Positions 12,813 through 24,196 of a stretch of 64,000 bases of DNA are shown piece by piece. Positions within the stretch are counted from its first letter, which is position 1. Every line of letters begins with the position of its first letter. The notes below the pieces were generated by a model that saw only the letters and a program-made list of their open reading frames with translations, had not been told where the DNA came from and did no database searches. The stretch comes from Enterobacter mori LMG 25706 (lineage in GTDB: Bacteria > Pseudomonadota > Gammaproteobacteria > Enterobacterales > Enterobacteriaceae), in contig NZ_GL890777.1 in the NCBI RefSeq assembly GCF_000211415.1, positions 261,330-325,329 on the forward strand, written 5' to 3'. Position numbers and translations under genes: made by a program.

Positions 12813-13598
12813 TTAATTAGCGGTTTTTTTCATCATACTGAAGATAAATAATGCCGCCGCACACAGCACCACTGACGGCCCCGCTGGCGTGTCATAGAAC
12901 GCCGAGAAGGTTAGCCCTCCCGTTACCGCAATCATCCCGATAATGACGGCCACACCGGCCATCTGCTCAGGCGTACGGGCGAAACGACGCGCGGTTGCCG
13001 CAGGGATAATCAGCAGTGACGTGATAATCAGCGCACCGACGAACTTCATCGCCACGCCGATGGTTAATGCCGTCACCAGCATCAGCAGCAGCTTCACGCG
13101 CTGCAGCTTCACACCGTCGACAAACGCCAGGTCCGGGCTGACGGTCATCGCCAGCAAATTACGCCACTGCCAGAGCAGAATAGCGAGCACCACCACCACG
13201 CCGATGGCGATAGAGATGAGGTCTTCCGGCGTCACGGCCAGCAGGTCGCCAAACAGGTATGCCATCAGGTCAACGCGGATATTCGACATCAGACTGACGA
13301 CCACCAGACCGAGAGAGAGGGCGCTATGCGCCATAATGCCAAGCAACGTGTCTATCGCAAGATGAGGGCGTTTCTCCAGCCAGACCAGACCGGCCGCCAG
13401 CAGCAGCGTCACCACAATCACCGCGTAGAAGGGATTCACGTCCAGTAGCAGGCCAAAAGCAACCCCTAACAGAGAAGCATGGGCCAGCGTATCGCCGAAA
13501 TAGGACATTCTGCGCCACACCACAAACGAGCCCAGCGGGCCCGCGGCGCAGGCAAGCATAATCCCGGCCAGCCAGCCGGGCAGTAACAGTTCAATCAT
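12813..13598 (-). CDS. znuB: Zinc ABC transporter permease
   Basis: Membrane subunit of the high-affinity ZnuABC zinc importer. 261 residues (same as E. coli) with about eight hydrophobic segments, typical of the cluster 9 / ABC-3 permease family. It starts [23 protein letters not shown]. Its ATG overlaps the znuC stop by 4 bp, so the two are co-translated under the shared Zur-controlled promoter. Confidence 0.97.
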   Translation of the reverse strand: MIELLLPGWLAGIMLACAAGPLGSFVVWRRMSYFGDTLAHASLLGVAFGLLLDVNPFYAVIVVTLLLAAGLVWLEKRPHLAIDTLLGIMAHSALSLGLVVVSLMSNIRVDLMAYLFGDLLAVTPEDLISIAIGVVVVLAILLWQWRNLLAMTVSPDLAFVDGVKLQRVKLLLMLVTALTIGVAMKFVGALIITSLLIIPAATARRFARTPEQMAGVAVIIGMIAVTGGLTFSAFYDTPAGPSVVLCAAALFIFSMMKKTAN

Positions 13599-14350
13599 GA
13601 GTGTCCGTTTCCCCGGCGCAGGACAATTCGTCCCTGTAAATCATGGCGGTGGTTATGATGATGGCGGTAAATTCCCAGCTGTTCTGCACCACGCGGGCCG
13701 AACATTGAGATGAACTCCGGGTGCATCGAGACCACTTCCGGCGTGCCGGAGCAGCAGATGTGATGATTCAGACACAGCACTTCGTCAGTTTTCGCCATCA
13801 CCAGATGCAGATCGTGAGAAACCATCAACACTGCGCAATCAAGCTCACGACGAAGCTGGTCGATCAAATCATAAAGCGCAACCTGACCGTTCACATCCAC
13901 GCCCTGGGTGGGTTCATCCAGCACCAGCAGCTGCGGGCTGCTCAGCAGTGCACGGGCAAGCAACACGCGCTGGGTTTCACCGCCAGAAAGCTTTTGTAAC
14001 GGGGCGTCGACAAGATGACCTGCCTGCACGCGTTTCAGTGCGGGGAGGATATCGGCCTTACGGGTACCCGGGCGTAGACGCAGAAAGCGACTGACCGTCA
14101 GCGGCAGCGTGGCGTCCAGGTGTAATTTTTGCGGTACATAGCCGATGCGCAGTTTATCTTCACGTTTGATAACACCTTCATCGGGGGCTACCAAACCCAG
14201 TACCACGCGCACGAGCGTAGATTTGCCTGCGCCATTAGGGCCAAGCAGCGTCAGAATTTTGCCGGGTTTTAGCTCCAGCGACACGTCAGAAAGGACGCGG
14301 CGCTGACCGAAAGATACCGACACATTTTCAAGAGAAACCAAAGTCGTCAT
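13595..14350 (-). CDS. znuC: Zinc ABC transporter ATP-binding protein
   Basis: ATPase subunit of ZnuABC. 251 residues. Walker [10 protein letters not shown] at residues 37-45, ABC signature LSGGETQRV, Walker [13 protein letters not shown], and the switch His in MVSHDLH. It is divergent from znuA across a 77-bp spacer with a Zur box. Confidence 0.97.
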   Translation of the reverse strand: MTTLVSLENVSVSFGQRRVLSDVSLELKPGKILTLLGPNGAGKSTLVRVVLGLVAPDEGVIKREDKLRIGYVPQKLHLDATLPLTVSRFLRLRPGTRKADILPALKRVQAGHLVDAPLQKLSGGETQRVLLARALLSSPQLLVLDEPTQGVDVNGQVALYDLIDQLRRELDCAVLMVSHDLHLVMAKTDEVLCLNHHICCSGTPEVVSMHPEFISMFGPRGAEQLGIYRHHHNHRHDLQGRIVLRRGNGHS

Positions 14351-14376
14351 GTCAATTTAAGCTTGCAGAAGTCAAC

Positions 14377-14397
14377 GAATGTTATAATATCACATTC
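14377..14397. promoter_or_regulatory. Zur operator in the znuC-znuA spacer
   Basis: A 21-bp near-perfect palindrome: GAATGT-T-ATA-A-TAT-C-ACATTC. Only one base pair breaks the symmetry. It matches the recalled E. coli Zur site (TGTTATAATATCACA core) and sits between the divergent znuCB and znuA genes, so zinc-loaded Zur would repress both directions. Confidence 0.88.
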
Positions 14398-14427
14398 CAC
14401 GCATTCATTACGATGATTAGTCGCATT

Positions 14428-15372
14428 ATGTTACATAAAAATACGCTTCTTTTCGCAGCATTATCCGCTGCGCTTTGGGGGACAACAGCACAAGATGTTA
14501 ACGCCGCCGTTGTCGCTTCGCTTAAACCGCTCGGATTTATTGCCGCCGCCATTGCTGATGGGGTGACTGAGACCGAGGTTCTGCTCCCGGATGGTGCATC
14601 CGAGCCTGATTATGCTCTGCGTCCGTCTGATGTAAAACGCTTACAAAACGCGGACTTAGTTGTCTGGATTGGACCAGAAATGGAAGCGTTCATGCAGAAG
14701 TCGGCGAAACAGGTACCCGATGCAAAACAGGTCACTATTGCCGAACTTTCTGGCGTAACGCCGCTGCTCATGAAAGGGTCAGATGACGAGGGTGACGAAC
14801 ACGACCACGATCATGCTCACGACGAAAAAGGTGACGAGCATCACCATCACGGCGAGTACAATATGCATCTCTGGCTCTCCCCAGAGATAGCGCGGCTCTC
14901 GGCGGTTGCAATCCATGACAAATTAGTGGAACTTATGCCGCAAAGTCGAGTCAAACTCGACGCCAACCTGAAAGCGTTTGAAGCTCAATTAGCTGCAACC
15001 GACAAGCAGGTGGGTACCGAGCTCGCACCGCTAAAAGGAAAAGGGTATTTCGTTTTTCATGACGCCTATGGCTATTACGAAAAACACTACGGCCTGACCC
15101 CACTGGGGCACTTTACCGTTAACCCTGAAATTCAGCCTGGTGCGCAGCGTTTACATGAGATCAGAACACAGTTGGTTGAGCAAAAAGCGACGTGCGTTTT
15201 TGCTGAGCCACAGTTCAGGCCAGCGGTCGTAGAAGCCGTGGCCAGGGGAACATCCGTGCGCATGGGAACCCTTGACCCGCTAGGTACGAACATCCAGTTG
15301 AGCAAAGCGAGCTATTCGCAGTTCCTCAGCCAACTGGGGAATCAGTATGCGAGCTGCCTGAAAGGAGATTAA
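14428..15372 (+). CDS. znuA: Zinc ABC transporter periplasmic binding protein
   Basis: Periplasmic zinc receptor of ZnuABC. The start at 14428 ([17 protein letters not shown]) gives a typical signal peptide with cleavage near residue 26-27; an in-frame ATG at 14413 would only add five residues. A mobile His/Asp/Glu-rich loop ([11 protein letters not shown] ... DEHHHHGE) lies around residues 118-143, as in proteobacterial ZnuA. The Zn ligands are His residues in the loop-flanking MHLWLS and [10 protein letters not shown] segments. Confidence 0.96.
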   Translation: MLHKNTLLFAALSAALWGTTAQDVNAAVVASLKPLGFIAAAIADGVTETEVLLPDGASEPDYALRPSDVKRLQNADLVVWIGPEMEAFMQKSAKQVPDAKQVTIAELSGVTPLLMKGSDDEGDEHDHDHAHDEKGDEHHHHGEYNMHLWLSPEIARLSAVAIHDKLVELMPQSRVKLDANLKAFEAQLAATDKQVGTELAPLKGKGYFVFHDAYGYYEKHYGLTPLGHFTVNPEIQPGAQRLHEIRTQLVEQKATCVFAEPQFRPAVVEAVARGTSVRMGTLDPLGTNIQLSKASYSQFLSQLGNQYASCLKGD

Positions 15373-15387
15373 CGAGGAAGTGAATAC

Positions 15388-16707
15388 GTGCAACAGATAG
15401 CCCGCTCTGTCGCCCTGGCATTTAACAATCTGCCTCGACCCCACCGCGTTATGCTGGGGTCGCTTACAGTTCTCACCTTAGCGGTCGCCGTCTGGCGGCC
15501 CTATGTTTACCACCCGAGTTCTGCCCCTATCATTAAAACCATCGAGCTTGAGAAAAGTGAGATCCGTTCACTGTTGCCTGAGGCCAGTGAACCTATCGAC
15601 CAGGCTGCTCAGGAAGATGAAGCTATCCCGCAGGATGAACTGGACGATAAAATCTCCAATGAGGCGGGTATTCATGAATATGTCGTGTCGACCGGTGATA
15701 CGCTGAGCAGCGTGCTCAACCAGTACGGTATCGACATGGGGAATATCAGCCAGCTCGCGGCCTCAGACAAAGATCTCCGTAATCTGAAAATTGGTCAACA
15801 GCTCTCCTGGACCTTAACTGCAGATGGCGATTTACAACGTCTGACCTGGGAGATGTCCCGCCGCGAAACCCGCACCTACGATCGCACTGCAAACGGTTTC
15901 AAAATGACCAGCGAAATGCAGCAGGGCGACTGGGTTAACAGCGTGATGAACGGTACCGTCGGGGCGAGCTTTGTTTCCAGCGCGCGCGATGCCGGGCTGA
16001 CCAGCGCTGAAATCAGCTCGGTGATCAAAGCTATGCAGTGGCAGATGGATTTCCGCAAGCTGAAAAAAGGCGACGAATTCTCCGTGCTGATGTCCCGCGA
16101 AATGCTGGACGGCAAGCGCGAGCAGAGCCAGCTGGTGGGCGTTCGTTTACGCTCTGATGGCAAAGATTATTACGCGATCCGTGCCGAAGACGGTAAGTTC
16201 TACGACCGCAGCGGTACGGGGCTTGCGAAGGGCTTCCTGCGCTTCCCAACGGCTAAGCAGTTCCGTGTCTCCTCAAACTTCAACCCGCGCCGTCTTAACC
16301 CTGTCACCGGACGCGTTGCGCCGCACCGTGGTGTAGACTTCGCGATGCCACAAGGTACGCCAGTGCTGTCGGTTGGCGATGGCGAAGTGGTCATGGCAAA
16401 ACGTAGCGGCGCGGCAGGGTATTACGTGGCTATCCGTCACGGTCGTACTTACACCACGCGCTATATGCACCTGCGTAAGCTGCTGGTTAAACCTGGCCAG
16501 AAAGTGAAGCGTGGCGACCGCATTGCCCTCTCGGGCAACACCGGACGTTCAACCGGTCCGCATCTCCACTATGAAGTGTGGATCAACCAGCAGGCCGTGA
16601 ATCCGCTGACGGCGAAATTGCCGCGTACCGAAGGTCTGACGGGTAAAGATCGTACCGATTACCTGGCACAGGTCAAAGAGGTGATGCCACAGCTGCGCTT
16701 TGATTAA
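15388..16707 (+). CDS. mepM: Murein DD-endopeptidase MepM
   Basis: Cleaves D-Ala-mDAP crosslinks of peptidoglycan to allow insertion of new strands. 439 residues from a GTG start ([14 protein letters not shown]), with an N-terminal membrane anchor at about residues 20-38, a LysM domain at about 96-140 ([13 protein letters not shown]), and a C-terminal LytM/M23 peptidase with [14 protein letters not shown] and HLHYEVW zinc motifs. The short gap to znuA (15 bp) suggests partial readthrough. Prc, also in this window, degrades MepS, another endopeptidase of the same function. Confidence 0.96.
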   Translation: MQQIARSVALAFNNLPRPHRVMLGSLTVLTLAVAVWRPYVYHPSSAPIIKTIELEKSEIRSLLPEASEPIDQAAQEDEAIPQDELDDKISNEAGIHEYVVSTGDTLSSVLNQYGIDMGNISQLAASDKDLRNLKIGQQLSWTLTADGDLQRLTWEMSRRETRTYDRTANGFKMTSEMQQGDWVNSVMNGTVGASFVSSARDAGLTSAEISSVIKAMQWQMDFRKLKKGDEFSVLMSREMLDGKREQSQLVGVRLRSDGKDYYAIRAEDGKFYDRSGTGLAKGFLRFPTAKQFRVSSNFNPRRLNPVTGRVAPHRGVDFAMPQGTPVLSVGDGEVVMAKRSGAAGYYVAIRHGRTYTTRYMHLRKLLVKPGQKVKRGDRIALSGNTGRSTGPHLHYEVWINQQAVNPLTAKLPRTEGLTGKDRTDYLAQVKEVMPQLRFD

Positions 16708-16725
16708 GCCCTCTGTTTGTTAATG

Positions 16726-16759
16726 AAGCCGGCGTCTTTATGCGCCGGCTTTTTCTTTT
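16726..16759 (+). terminator. mepM terminator
   Basis: AAGCCGGCG / CGCCGGCTT hairpin followed by TTTCTTTT, 18 bp after the mepM stop and before the lpxM leader. Confidence 0.8.
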
Positions 16760-16826
16760 GTACGCAAGCGACTGCCTCGCTACACTATCTGAATATATTT
16801 TTGCGTCACCAGACCCTGGAACCAGC

Positions 16827-17798
16827 ATGGAAACCAAAAAAAACAATATTGAATACATTCCTGAGTTTGAAAAATCTTTTCGCCATCCGCGCAACTGGGG
16901 CGCCTGGCTTGGGGTTTATGCCTTTGCTGGCATAGCGATGCTGCCTGCTTCGGTGCGCGATCCCGTTCTGGGTAAAATTGGCCGTCTGGCCGGGCGTTTA
17001 GGCAAGAGCGCCCGCCGCCGCGCGCAGATCAACCTTTACTACTGTTTTCCTGAAAAAAGCGAGGCTGAGCGCGAAGCCATCATCGATGAGATGTACACCA
17101 CCGCGCCGCAGGCAATGGCGATGATGGCCGAACTGGCGCTGAAAGGGCCGGAGAAGATCGTCGACCGCGTTGACTGGAAAGGGCTGGAAATCATCGACGA
17201 AATGCGTCGCAACGACGAAAAGGTTATTTTCCTCGTGCCTCACGGTTGGGGCGTTGATATTCCGGCGATGCTGATGGCATCTCAGGGCCAGAAAATGGCG
17301 GCGATGTTCCATCACCAGGGTAACAAGATCTATGATTTTGTCTGGAACACAGTGCGCCGTCGCTTTGGTGGACGTTTGCATGCGCGAAACGATGGCATCA
17401 AGCCGTTTATTCAGTCTGTTCGTCAGGGTTACTGGGGATACTATCTGCCGGATCAGGACCACGGCCCGGAGCACAGCGAGTTTGTCGATTTCTTTGCAAC
17501 GTACAAAGCCACGCTGCCTGCGATTGGTCGCCTGATGAAGGTTTGCCGTGCTCGCGTGATCCCGCTGTTCCCGGTCTATGATGGTAAAACGCATCGCCTG
17601 ACCATTGAGGTGCGGCCGCCGATGGATGACCTGCTGACAGCAGACGATCGCACTATCGCGCGGCGTATGAATGAAGAGGTGGAAATTCTGGTGGGGCCGC
17701 ATGCCGAACAGTACACGTGGATACTGAAGCTGCTGAAGACACGTAAGCCGGGTGAAACAGAGCCGTACAAGCGCAAAGAGCTTTTCCCGAGGAAATAA
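16827..17798 (+). CDS. lpxM: Lipid A acyltransferase (myristoyltransferase) LpxM
   Basis: Adds the last secondary acyl chain to lipid A at the inner membrane, making hexa-acylated lipid A. 323 residues from [14 protein letters not shown], the E. coli length; the longer frame back to 16740 runs through the mepM terminator and is not used. The HX4D catalytic motif is HGWGVD at residues 139-144, and a hydrophobic N-terminal segment lies near 25-42. Family: lysophospholipid acyltransferase (HtrB/MsbB). Confidence 0.96.
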   Translation: METKKNNIEYIPEFEKSFRHPRNWGAWLGVYAFAGIAMLPASVRDPVLGKIGRLAGRLGKSARRRAQINLYYCFPEKSEAEREAIIDEMYTTAPQAMAMMAELALKGPEKIVDRVDWKGLEIIDEMRRNDEKVIFLVPHGWGVDIPAMLMASQGQKMAAMFHHQGNKIYDFVWNTVRRRFGGRLHARNDGIKPFIQSVRQGYWGYYLPDQDHGPEHSEFVDFFATYKATLPAIGRLMKVCRARVIPLFPVYDGKTHRLTIEVRPPMDDLLTADDRTIARRMNEEVEILVGPHAEQYTWILKLLKTRKPGETEPYKRKELFPRK

Positions 17799-17805
17799 AA
17801 AACCT

Positions 17806-17843
17806 TCCCCTTACCCTATCCCTCTCCCCTTAGGGGAGAGGGG
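17806..17843. repeat. CCCTCTCCC dyad, lpxM/pykA convergent spacer
   Basis: A perfect 10-bp stem CCCTCTCCCC-TTA-GGGGAGAGGG (17820-17842), preceded by CCCTTACCCTAT. The same pattern (CCCTyACCCT, two bases, then the CCCTCTCCC stem, then GGGAGAGGG plus purine-A) occurs at the ruvB/znuB junction. It probably works as a convergent terminator or an intergenic repeat. Confidence 0.6.
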
Positions 17844-17851
17844 AGCGGATC

Positions 17852-19294
17852 TTACTCTACGGTCAGTACGCGAGTGGTATTGGTTGAGCCGATGGTGCTC
17901 ATCACATCACCCTGCGTCACGATGACGATATCACCGGACACCAGGTAGCCTTTGTCGCGCAGCAGGTTCACGGCATCGTGCGCGGCAGCGACGCCGTCAT
18001 TGGTGCTGTCGAAGTGAACCGGGGTCACGCCGCGGTACAGCGCCGTCAGGTTCAGCGTACGTTCGTGACGGGACATGGCGAAGATCGGCAGGCCGGAGCT
18101 GATACGCGAAGTCATCAGTGCGGTGCGGCCAGATTCGGTCATGGTGATGATGGCAGTCACCCCTTTCAGATGGTTGGCTGCGTACATCGCAGACATCGCA
18201 ATCGCTTCTTCCACGTTGTCGAACTGAATGTCCAGACGGTGTTTAGAGACGTTAATGCTTGGGATCTTCTCTGCACCCAGGCACACGCGCGCCATGGCGG
18301 CCACGGTTTCTGCCGGATACTGGCCCGCAGCGGTTTCCGCAGACAGCATTACCGCATCGGTACCGTCCAGCACGGCGTTAGCCACGTCCATCACTTCCGC
18401 ACGAGTTGGCATTGGGTTAGTGATCATGGATTCCATCATCTGGGTGGCGGTGATCACCGCGCGGTTCAGCTGGCGCGCGCGACGGATTAGTGCTTTCTGG
18501 ATGCCGACCAGTTCCGGGTCGCCAATTTCTACACCCAGATCGCCACGGGCAACCATCACCACGTCAGATGCCAGAATCACGTCGTCCATCGCGTCCTGAT
18601 CGCACACGGCTTCAGCACGCTCCACTTTGGCAACGATCTTCGCGTCGCATCCTGCATCACGCGCCAGACGACGGGCATAGTTCAGGTCTTCGCCGCAGCG
18701 CGGGAAGGAGACGGCCAAATAATCAACGCCAATTTGCGCCGCAGTCACGATATCCGCTTTGTCTTTGTCGGTCAGCGCTTCTGCAGACAGGCCGCCGCCG
18801 AGTTTGTTGATACCTTTATTGTTCGAGAGCGGGCCACCGACGGTCACTTCGGTGAACACTTTCATGCCCTGAACTTCGAGGACTTTCAGCTGTACGCGTC
18901 CATCATCGAGCAGCAGGATGTCGCCAGGCACAACGTCAGCAGGCAGACCTTTATAGTCGATACCCACTTTCTCTTTGTCGCCTTCGCCTTTGCTCAGGTT
19001 GGCATCCAGCAGGAATTTATCGCCGATATTGAGGAAGACTTTGCCTTCTTTAAAGGTCGATACGCGGATTTTTGGACCCTGAAGGTCACCGAGAATGGCA
19101 ACATGGCGGCCCAGTTTAGCCGCGATTTCACGCACTTTATCGGCACGTAATTTATGGTCTTCTGGCGTACCGTGAGAGAAGTTCATACGCACCACGTTGG
19201 CACCCGCGGCGATAATCTTTTCAAGATTATTATCGCGATCGGTAGCCGGGCCTAATGTAGTTACGATCTTGGTTCTGCGAAGCCTTCTGGACAT
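17852..19294 (-). CDS. pykA: Pyruvate kinase II
   Basis: Converts phosphoenolpyruvate and ADP to pyruvate and ATP; the AMP-activated isozyme. 480 residues from [15 protein letters not shown], the E. coli length (eight further codons upstream in frame lack a ribosome site). Conserved segments include the [11 protein letters not shown]-terminal site, [10 protein letters not shown] around the catalytic Lys, [12 protein letters not shown] and [11 protein letters not shown]. It sits next to hexR, zwf, edd and eda, all feeding pyruvate metabolism. Confidence 0.97.
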   Translation of the reverse strand: MSRRLRRTKIVTTLGPATDRDNNLEKIIAAGANVVRMNFSHGTPEDHKLRADKVREIAAKLGRHVAILGDLQGPKIRVSTFKEGKVFLNIGDKFLLDANLSKGEGDKEKVGIDYKGLPADVVPGDILLLDDGRVQLKVLEVQGMKVFTEVTVGGPLSNNKGINKLGGGLSAEALTDKDKADIVTAAQIGVDYLAVSFPRCGEDLNYARRLARDAGCDAKIVAKVERAEAVCDQDAMDDVILASDVVMVARGDLGVEIGDPELVGIQKALIRRARQLNRAVITATQMMESMITNPMPTRAEVMDVANAVLDGTDAVMLSAETAAGQYPAETVAAMARVCLGAEKIPSINVSKHRLDIQFDNVEEAIAMSAMYAANHLKGVTAIITMTESGRTALMTSRISSGLPIFAMSRHERTLNLTALYRGVTPVHFDSTNDGVAAAHDAVNLLRDKGYLVSGDIVIVTQGDVMSTIGSTNTTRVLTVE

Positions 19295-19408
19295 GTAATA
19301 CTCCGTTGACTGAAACAACTTTGGTGTTGCGTGAACATTAAATCGGCCTTCATCTGCCGCAAGGCAGCAAAGAGGGGACCGAATGCCGTAAGTCGTACAT
19401 CTTAGTTA

Positions 19409-20278
19409 TTAGGGAACATCGCTCTTTATAAGCAATTCTTTATCAAAACGCGATTCCTTGAGCGCTTCCTTGACACGCTTCAAGTTATCTCTGAATTTTG
19501 CACCCCTGCGCAAGGTAAAACCGGTCGCCAGCACATCAATCACCGTTAGCTGCGCCAGACGTGACACCATAGGCATATACATGTCGGTGTCTTCCGGCAC
19601 GTCCAGAGTGATGGCGAGCGTTGCTTCCCGCGCCAGCGGCGTGCCTGCGGTCGTCAGGGCAATCACCATGGCATCGTTTTCACGTGCCAGTTGAGCCAGC
19701 TCAACCTGGCTCTTGGTGCGCCCGGTGTGCGAGATCAGTACCACGACATCATCTTCGCTACAATTCATACAACTCATGCGTTGCAGCACAATGTCATCGG
19801 TATAAATTACCGGTACGTTAAAGCGGAAGAACTTGTTCATGGCATCATGCGCCACGGCAGCCGACGAGCCAAGACCGAAGAAGGCAATGCGTTTGGCCTG
19901 CGTCAGTAAATCGACCGCGCGATTGACCGAGCCCATGTCCAGCGACTGACGTACGTGGTCCAGCGTCGCCATGGCGGATTCAAATATTTTCGCTGTGTAT
20001 GCATCAACGCTGTCGTCTTCATCCACATTGCGATTAACATACGGGGTGCCGTTTGCCAGACTTTGCGCAAGATGCAGTTTAAAATCAGGAAAGCCGCGCG
20101 TTTCCAGACTGCGGCAGAATCGATTAACCGTCGGTTCGCTGACGCCCGACTCCTGCGCCAGAGCGGCGATGCTTGAATGAATCGCCTGAGCGGGAGAGGC
20201 AAGAATAACTTCGGCCACTTTTCGCTCGGATTTGCTAAGGTGTTCCAGTTGAAACTGGATTTTTTCCAGCATGTTCAT
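19409..20278 (-). CDS. hexR: HexR transcriptional regulator
   Basis: RpiR-family repressor controlling central carbon genes, responsive to 2-keto-3-deoxy-6-phosphogluconate. 289 residues: N-terminal helix-turn-helix (SVSEPTVNRFCRSLETRGF-type segment near residues 44-65) and a C-terminal SIS sugar-phosphate domain (FGLGSSAAVAHDAMNKFFR from about 135). Divergent from zwf, which carries a near-perfect HexR site. The effector enzyme genes edd and eda follow zwf. Confidence 0.95.
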   Translation of the reverse strand: MNMLEKIQFQLEHLSKSERKVAEVILASPAQAIHSSIAALAQESGVSEPTVNRFCRSLETRGFPDFKLHLAQSLANGTPYVNRNVDEDDSVDAYTAKIFESAMATLDHVRQSLDMGSVNRAVDLLTQAKRIAFFGLGSSAAVAHDAMNKFFRFNVPVIYTDDIVLQRMSCMNCSEDDVVVLISHTGRTKSQVELAQLARENDAMVIALTTAGTPLAREATLAITLDVPEDTDMYMPMVSRLAQLTVIDVLATGFTLRRGAKFRDNLKRVKEALKESRFDKELLIKSDVP

Positions 20279-20514
20279 TGTTAACAGGGCGCTCGTGGGG
20301 GTGGAAACGATTTCATTAATAGATGAAATCGAGATTCGATTTAGCCGATATTACCCCTGTGTTTTACTAAAGGGTAACAGTCGACAAGAAATGTTGTTGT
20401 TTTTTTTCATTACTTGATCGATGTCGGATTTTGCTGGGACCCTGTTGCGCAAAGAATCGACGTTTGTTGCGTCATTGCGCCATCGCTAACGTCTGAAGGG
20501 CGGAAAATCGCGGT

Positions 20515-20534
20515 ATCGCACGCGACGTTAAGCG
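20515..20534. promoter_or_regulatory. MarA/SoxS/Rob box upstream of zwf
   Basis: ATCGCACGCGACGTTAAGCG fits the AYnGCAC...AA marbox pattern and aligns with the E. coli zwf soxbox as I remember it (ATCGCACGGGTGGATAAGCG). It is about 100 bp before the zwf start and just upstream of the conserved TAAAAGCAGTACAGTGCA promoter segment. It would give superoxide-induced NADPH production. Confidence 0.65.
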
Positions 20535-20574
20535 CTAATGGTTTCAGGAATGACGTAAAAGCAGTACAGTGCAT

Positions 20575-20589
20575 TGTAATAAAATTACA
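20575..20589. promoter_or_regulatory. HexR operator of zwf
   Basis: TGTAATAAAATTACA is one base from the perfect palindrome TGTAATTAAATTACA that is the HexR consensus in gammaproteobacteria. It lies 46 bp before the zwf ATG. The HexR gene is 300 bp away on the other strand. Confidence 0.82.
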
Positions 20590-20635
20590 ACGATACCTGG
20601 CAGAAGCACCAGGTGATCTAACTGAGGAGAATGAC

Positions 20636-22111
20636 ATGGCGGTAACGCAAACAGCCCAGGCATGTGACCTGGTCATTTTCGGCGCGAAAGGCGATTTAGC
20701 ACGCCGAAAATTGCTGCCTTCCCTGTATCAACTGGAGAAAGCGGGTCAAATTCATCCGGATACCCGTATCCTGGGTGTTGGGCGCGCCGACTGGGACAAG
20801 GACGCTTATACAAAAGTGGTGCGCGAAGCGCTCGAAACTTTCATGAAAGAGAAAATTGATGAAAGTTTGTGGGACACGCTGAGCGGACGCCTTGATTTCT
20901 GCAATCTGGACGTCAACGACGTAAGCGCCTTTACCCGTCTGGGCGAGATGCTGGATCAAAAAAATCGCGTCACCATTAACTATTTTGCGATGCCGCCAAG
21001 CACCTTCGGCGCGATCTGCAAAGGTCTGGGCGAAGCGAAGCTGAACGCTAAACCGGCACGCGTCGTGATGGAAAAACCGCTGGGTACCTCGCTGGCAACG
21101 TCGCGGGAAATCAACGACCAGGTGGGCGAGTTCTTTGAAGAGTGCCAGGTCTACCGTATCGACCACTATCTCGGAAAAGAGACGGTACTGAACCTGCTGG
21201 CGCTGCGTTTTGCGAACTCCCTGTTTGTAAATAACTGGGACAACCGCACCATCGACCACGTGGAAATCACCGTGGCGGAAGAGGTGGGGATTGAAGGTCG
21301 CTGGGGTTACTTTGACCAGGCCGGTCAGATGCGCGACATGATCCAGAACCACCTGCTGCAAATTCTGTGCATGATTGCCATGTCTCCACCGTCTGACCTG
21401 ACGGCCGACAGCATTCGTGACGCCAAAGTGAAAGTGCTGAAATCACTGCGCCGCATCGACCGCTCCAACGTGCGTGAGAAGACTGTCCGCGGCCAGTACA
21501 CCGCCGGGTTTGCTCAGGGTAAAAAAGTGCCTGGCTATCTGGAAGAAGAGGGCGCGAACAAGTCCAGCAACACCGAGACCTTCGTGGCGATCCGCGTGGA
21601 TATCGACGACTGGCGCTGGGCGGGGGTCCCGTTCTACCTGCGTACCGGGAAACGTCTGCCTGCTAAATGTTCCGAAGTGGTGGTTTACTTCAAAAACCCA
21701 GAGCTGAACCTGTTTAAAGAGTCCTGGCAGGAGCTGCCGCAGAACAAACTGACCATCCGTCTGCACCCGGACGAGGGTGTTGATATCCAGATCCTGAACA
21801 AAGTGCCGGGTCTGGATCACAAACATAACCTGCAGACCACCAAGCTGGATCTGAGCTACTCCGAAACCTTCAACCAGACGCACCTGGCTGATGCTTACGA
21901 GCGTCTGCTGCTGGAAACCATGCGCGGTATCCAGGCGCTGTTCGTGCGTCGCGACGAAGTGGAAGAGGCGTGGAAATGGGTCGACTCCATTACTGAAGCC
22001 CGGGCAGCCGATCAGGATGCGCCAAAACCGTATCAGGCAGGAACATGGGGACCGGTCGCATCGGTTGCGATGATCACGCGTGACGGTCGCTCCTGGAACG
22101 AGTTTGAGTAA
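20636..22111 (+). CDS. zwf: Glucose-6-phosphate 1-dehydrogenase
   Basis: First enzyme of the oxidative pentose phosphate and Entner-Doudoroff routes, reducing NADP. 491 residues from [16 protein letters not shown] preceded by TGAGGAGAATGAC; a 74-codon upstream extension of the frame covers the promoter and operators and is not coding. The nucleotide-binding [11 protein letters not shown] is at residues 16-26 and the active-site motif RIDHYLGKE lies near 178-186. The 357-bp region upstream to hexR holds the marbox and HexR site. Confidence 0.98.
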   Translation: MAVTQTAQACDLVIFGAKGDLARRKLLPSLYQLEKAGQIHPDTRILGVGRADWDKDAYTKVVREALETFMKEKIDESLWDTLSGRLDFCNLDVNDVSAFTRLGEMLDQKNRVTINYFAMPPSTFGAICKGLGEAKLNAKPARVVMEKPLGTSLATSREINDQVGEFFEECQVYRIDHYLGKETVLNLLALRFANSLFVNNWDNRTIDHVEITVAEEVGIEGRWGYFDQAGQMRDMIQNHLLQILCMIAMSPPSDLTADSIRDAKVKVLKSLRRIDRSNVREKTVRGQYTAGFAQGKKVPGYLEEEGANKSSNTETFVAIRVDIDDWRWAGVPFYLRTGKRLPAKCSEVVVYFKNPELNLFKESWQELPQNKLTIRLHPDEGVDIQILNKVPGLDHKHNLQTTKLDLSYSETFNQTHLADAYERLLLETMRGIQALFVRRDEVEEAWKWVDSITEARAADQDAPKPYQAGTWGPVASVAMITRDGRSWNEFE

Positions 22112-22136
22112 CGGTCACCTCTAGCCCAAAGGTGTT

Positions 22137-22152
22137 ATTTTACCGGTAACAT
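22137..22152. promoter_or_regulatory. GntR operator upstream of edd
   Basis: ATTTTACCGGTAACAT differs by one base from the palindromic GntR site ATGTTACCGGTAACAT (E. coli edd, gntT). It lies 194 bp before the edd start, just after the zwf stop, and would make edd-eda gluconate-inducible independently of zwf. Confidence 0.82.
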
Positions 22153-22190
22153 GATCTAACACAGCTAGTGGCACATTTTTTAAACTTTTA

Positions 22191-22224
22191 AGCTCCGCGT
22201 GGATTCACCCGCGGAGCTTTTTTT
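22191..22224 (+). terminator. Hairpin between zwf and edd
   Basis: AGCTCCGCG / CGCGGAGCT stem followed by seven T. It is downstream of the GntR site, so it may attenuate transcripts started both at zwf and at the edd promoter rather than merely end zwf. Confidence 0.7.
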
Positions 22225-22345
22225 ATTACACTGCCGGAAGCGATTTTGCCCTTGAGCTCCGGACAGCAAGCGTTTCAGCGTTGTTAACAACTGCCAGCGA
22301 CTTTGTAAACTCCCGAGCCCAGACAAATAAATTAGAGGAGCTTTT

Positions 22346-24157
22346 ATGAATCCGACATTGTTACGCGTAACACAACGCATCATTGAACGCTCGAAAGAGA
22401 CCCGTTCCGCCTACCTCGCCCGTATTGAACAAGCAAAGAGTGAGACCGTCCACCGTTCGCAGTTGGCCTGCGGTAACCTCGCGCATGGTTTCGCCGCCTG
22501 CCAGCCGGGTGATAAAGATTCGCTGAAAAGCATGCTGCGTAACAATATCGCCATCATCACCTCCTACAACGATATGCTCTCCGCACACCAGCCGTATGAA
22601 GTCTATCCCACTATCATTCGTAACGCGCTGCACAGCGTAAATGCCGTGGGTCAGGTGGCAGGCGGTGTGCCCGCTATGTGCGACGGCGTGACGCAGGGAC
22701 AGGACGGGATGGAGCTGTCGCTGCTGAGCCGCGAAGTGATTGCGATGTCTGCGGCGGTGGGCCTGTCTCACAATATGTTCGATGGCGCGCTCTACCTTGG
22801 CGTATGCGACAAGATCGTCCCTGGCCTGGTGATGGCGGCGCTGTCATTTGGTCATCTGCCCGCGATTTTCGTGCCGTCCGGCCCGATGGCGAGCGGTCTG
22901 CCAAATAAAGAAAAAGTGCGTATCCGCCAGCTCTACGCGGAAGGCAAAGCCGATCGTCAGGCGCTGCTGGAAGCGGAAGCCGCCTCCTACCATGCGCCGG
23001 GCACCTGTACCTTCTACGGTACAGCCAACACCAACCAGATGGTGGTGGAGTTCATGGGGATACAGCTTCCTGGCTCGTCCTTTATCCAGCCGGATGCGCC
23101 GCTGCGCAAGGCGCTGACTGAAGCCGCGGCGCGTCAGGTGACGCGTCTGACCGGGAACGGCAACGACTGGATGCCGATGGGCAAAATGGTTGATGAGAAA
23201 GTCATCGTCAACGGGATTGTTGCGCTGCTGGCAACCGGTGGTTCAACCAACCACACCATGCACCTGGTCGCGATGGCGCGCGCGGCGGGCATTCTGATCA
23301 ACTGGGATGACTTCTCTGACATCTCCTCCGTGGTGCCGCTGATGGCGCGCCTGTACCCGAATGGTCCGGCAGACATCAACCACTTCCAGGCGGCGGGCGG
23401 CGTTCCTGTCCTGATGCGCGAGCTGTTGAAAGGCGGTCTGCTGCATGAAGACGTGAACACGGTGGCGGGCTTTGGCCTGCAGCGTTATACCCTCGAGCCG
23501 TGGCTGAACAACGGCGAGCTGGACTGGCGCGAAGGAGCGAGTGACTCTCTCGATCCTCAGGTAATCGCGACCTTCGAAAAGCCGTTCTCCCGTCACGGTG
23601 GCACCAAAGTGCTGAGCGGTAACCTCGGTCGTGCAGTCATGAAGACCTCCGCCGTCCCGGAAGAGAACCAGATTATCGAAGCGCCTGCGGTGGTGTTCGA
23701 AAGCCAGCACGACGTGCTGCCTGCCTTTGACGCGGGCCTGCTTGATAAAGACTGCGTGGTGGTAGTGCGTCATCAGGGGCCAAAAGCCAACGGGATGCCA
23801 GAATTACATAAACTTATGCCACCACTTGGTGTATTATTGGACCGCCGTTTCAAAATCGCGCTGGTGACCGATGGACGCCTCTCTGGCGCATCGGGTAAAG
23901 TGCCTTCTGCCATCCATGTGACCCCGGAAGCCTACGACGGTGGTTTGCTGGCGAAAGTGCGTGATGGTGACATGATCCGCGTGAACGGCCAGACAGGTGA
24001 GTTAACCCTGCTGGTCGATGATGCAGAGCTGGCAGCACGTCAGCCTCATATTCCTGACCTGAGCGCATCGCGCGTGGGTACCGGACGCGAAATGTTTGGC
24101 GCGCTGCGCGAGAAGCTGTCCGGCGCAGAGCAGGGCGCAACCTGTATTACGTTTTAA
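22346..24157 (+). CDS. edd: Phosphogluconate dehydratase
   Basis: Entner-Doudoroff enzyme converting 6-phosphogluconate to 2-keto-3-deoxy-6-phosphogluconate. 603 residues, an IlvD/Edd family iron-sulfur dehydratase. Cys residues expected to hold the cluster are visible in [18 protein letters not shown] and [13 protein letters not shown]. The start [16 protein letters not shown] follows AGAGGAGCTTTT. eda follows after 39 bp. Confidence 0.97.
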   Translation: MNPTLLRVTQRIIERSKETRSAYLARIEQAKSETVHRSQLACGNLAHGFAACQPGDKDSLKSMLRNNIAIITSYNDMLSAHQPYEVYPTIIRNALHSVNAVGQVAGGVPAMCDGVTQGQDGMELSLLSREVIAMSAAVGLSHNMFDGALYLGVCDKIVPGLVMAALSFGHLPAIFVPSGPMASGLPNKEKVRIRQLYAEGKADRQALLEAEAASYHAPGTCTFYGTANTNQMVVEFMGIQLPGSSFIQPDAPLRKALTEAAARQVTRLTGNGNDWMPMGKMVDEKVIVNGIVALLATGGSTNHTMHLVAMARAAGILINWDDFSDISSVVPLMARLYPNGPADINHFQAAGGVPVLMRELLKGGLLHEDVNTVAGFGLQRYTLEPWLNNGELDWREGASDSLDPQVIATFEKPFSRHGGTKVLSGNLGRAVMKTSAVPEENQIIEAPAVVFESQHDVLPAFDAGLLDKDCVVVVRHQGPKANGMPELHKLMPPLGVLLDRRFKIALVTDGRLSGASGKVPSAIHVTPEAYDGGLLAKVRDGDMIRVNGQTGELTLLVDDAELAARQPHIPDLSASRVGTGREMFGALREKLSGAEQGATCITF

Positions 24158-24196
24158 GACGACGTGTTTTTAACGATCTGGCGAGAGAAAACTCTG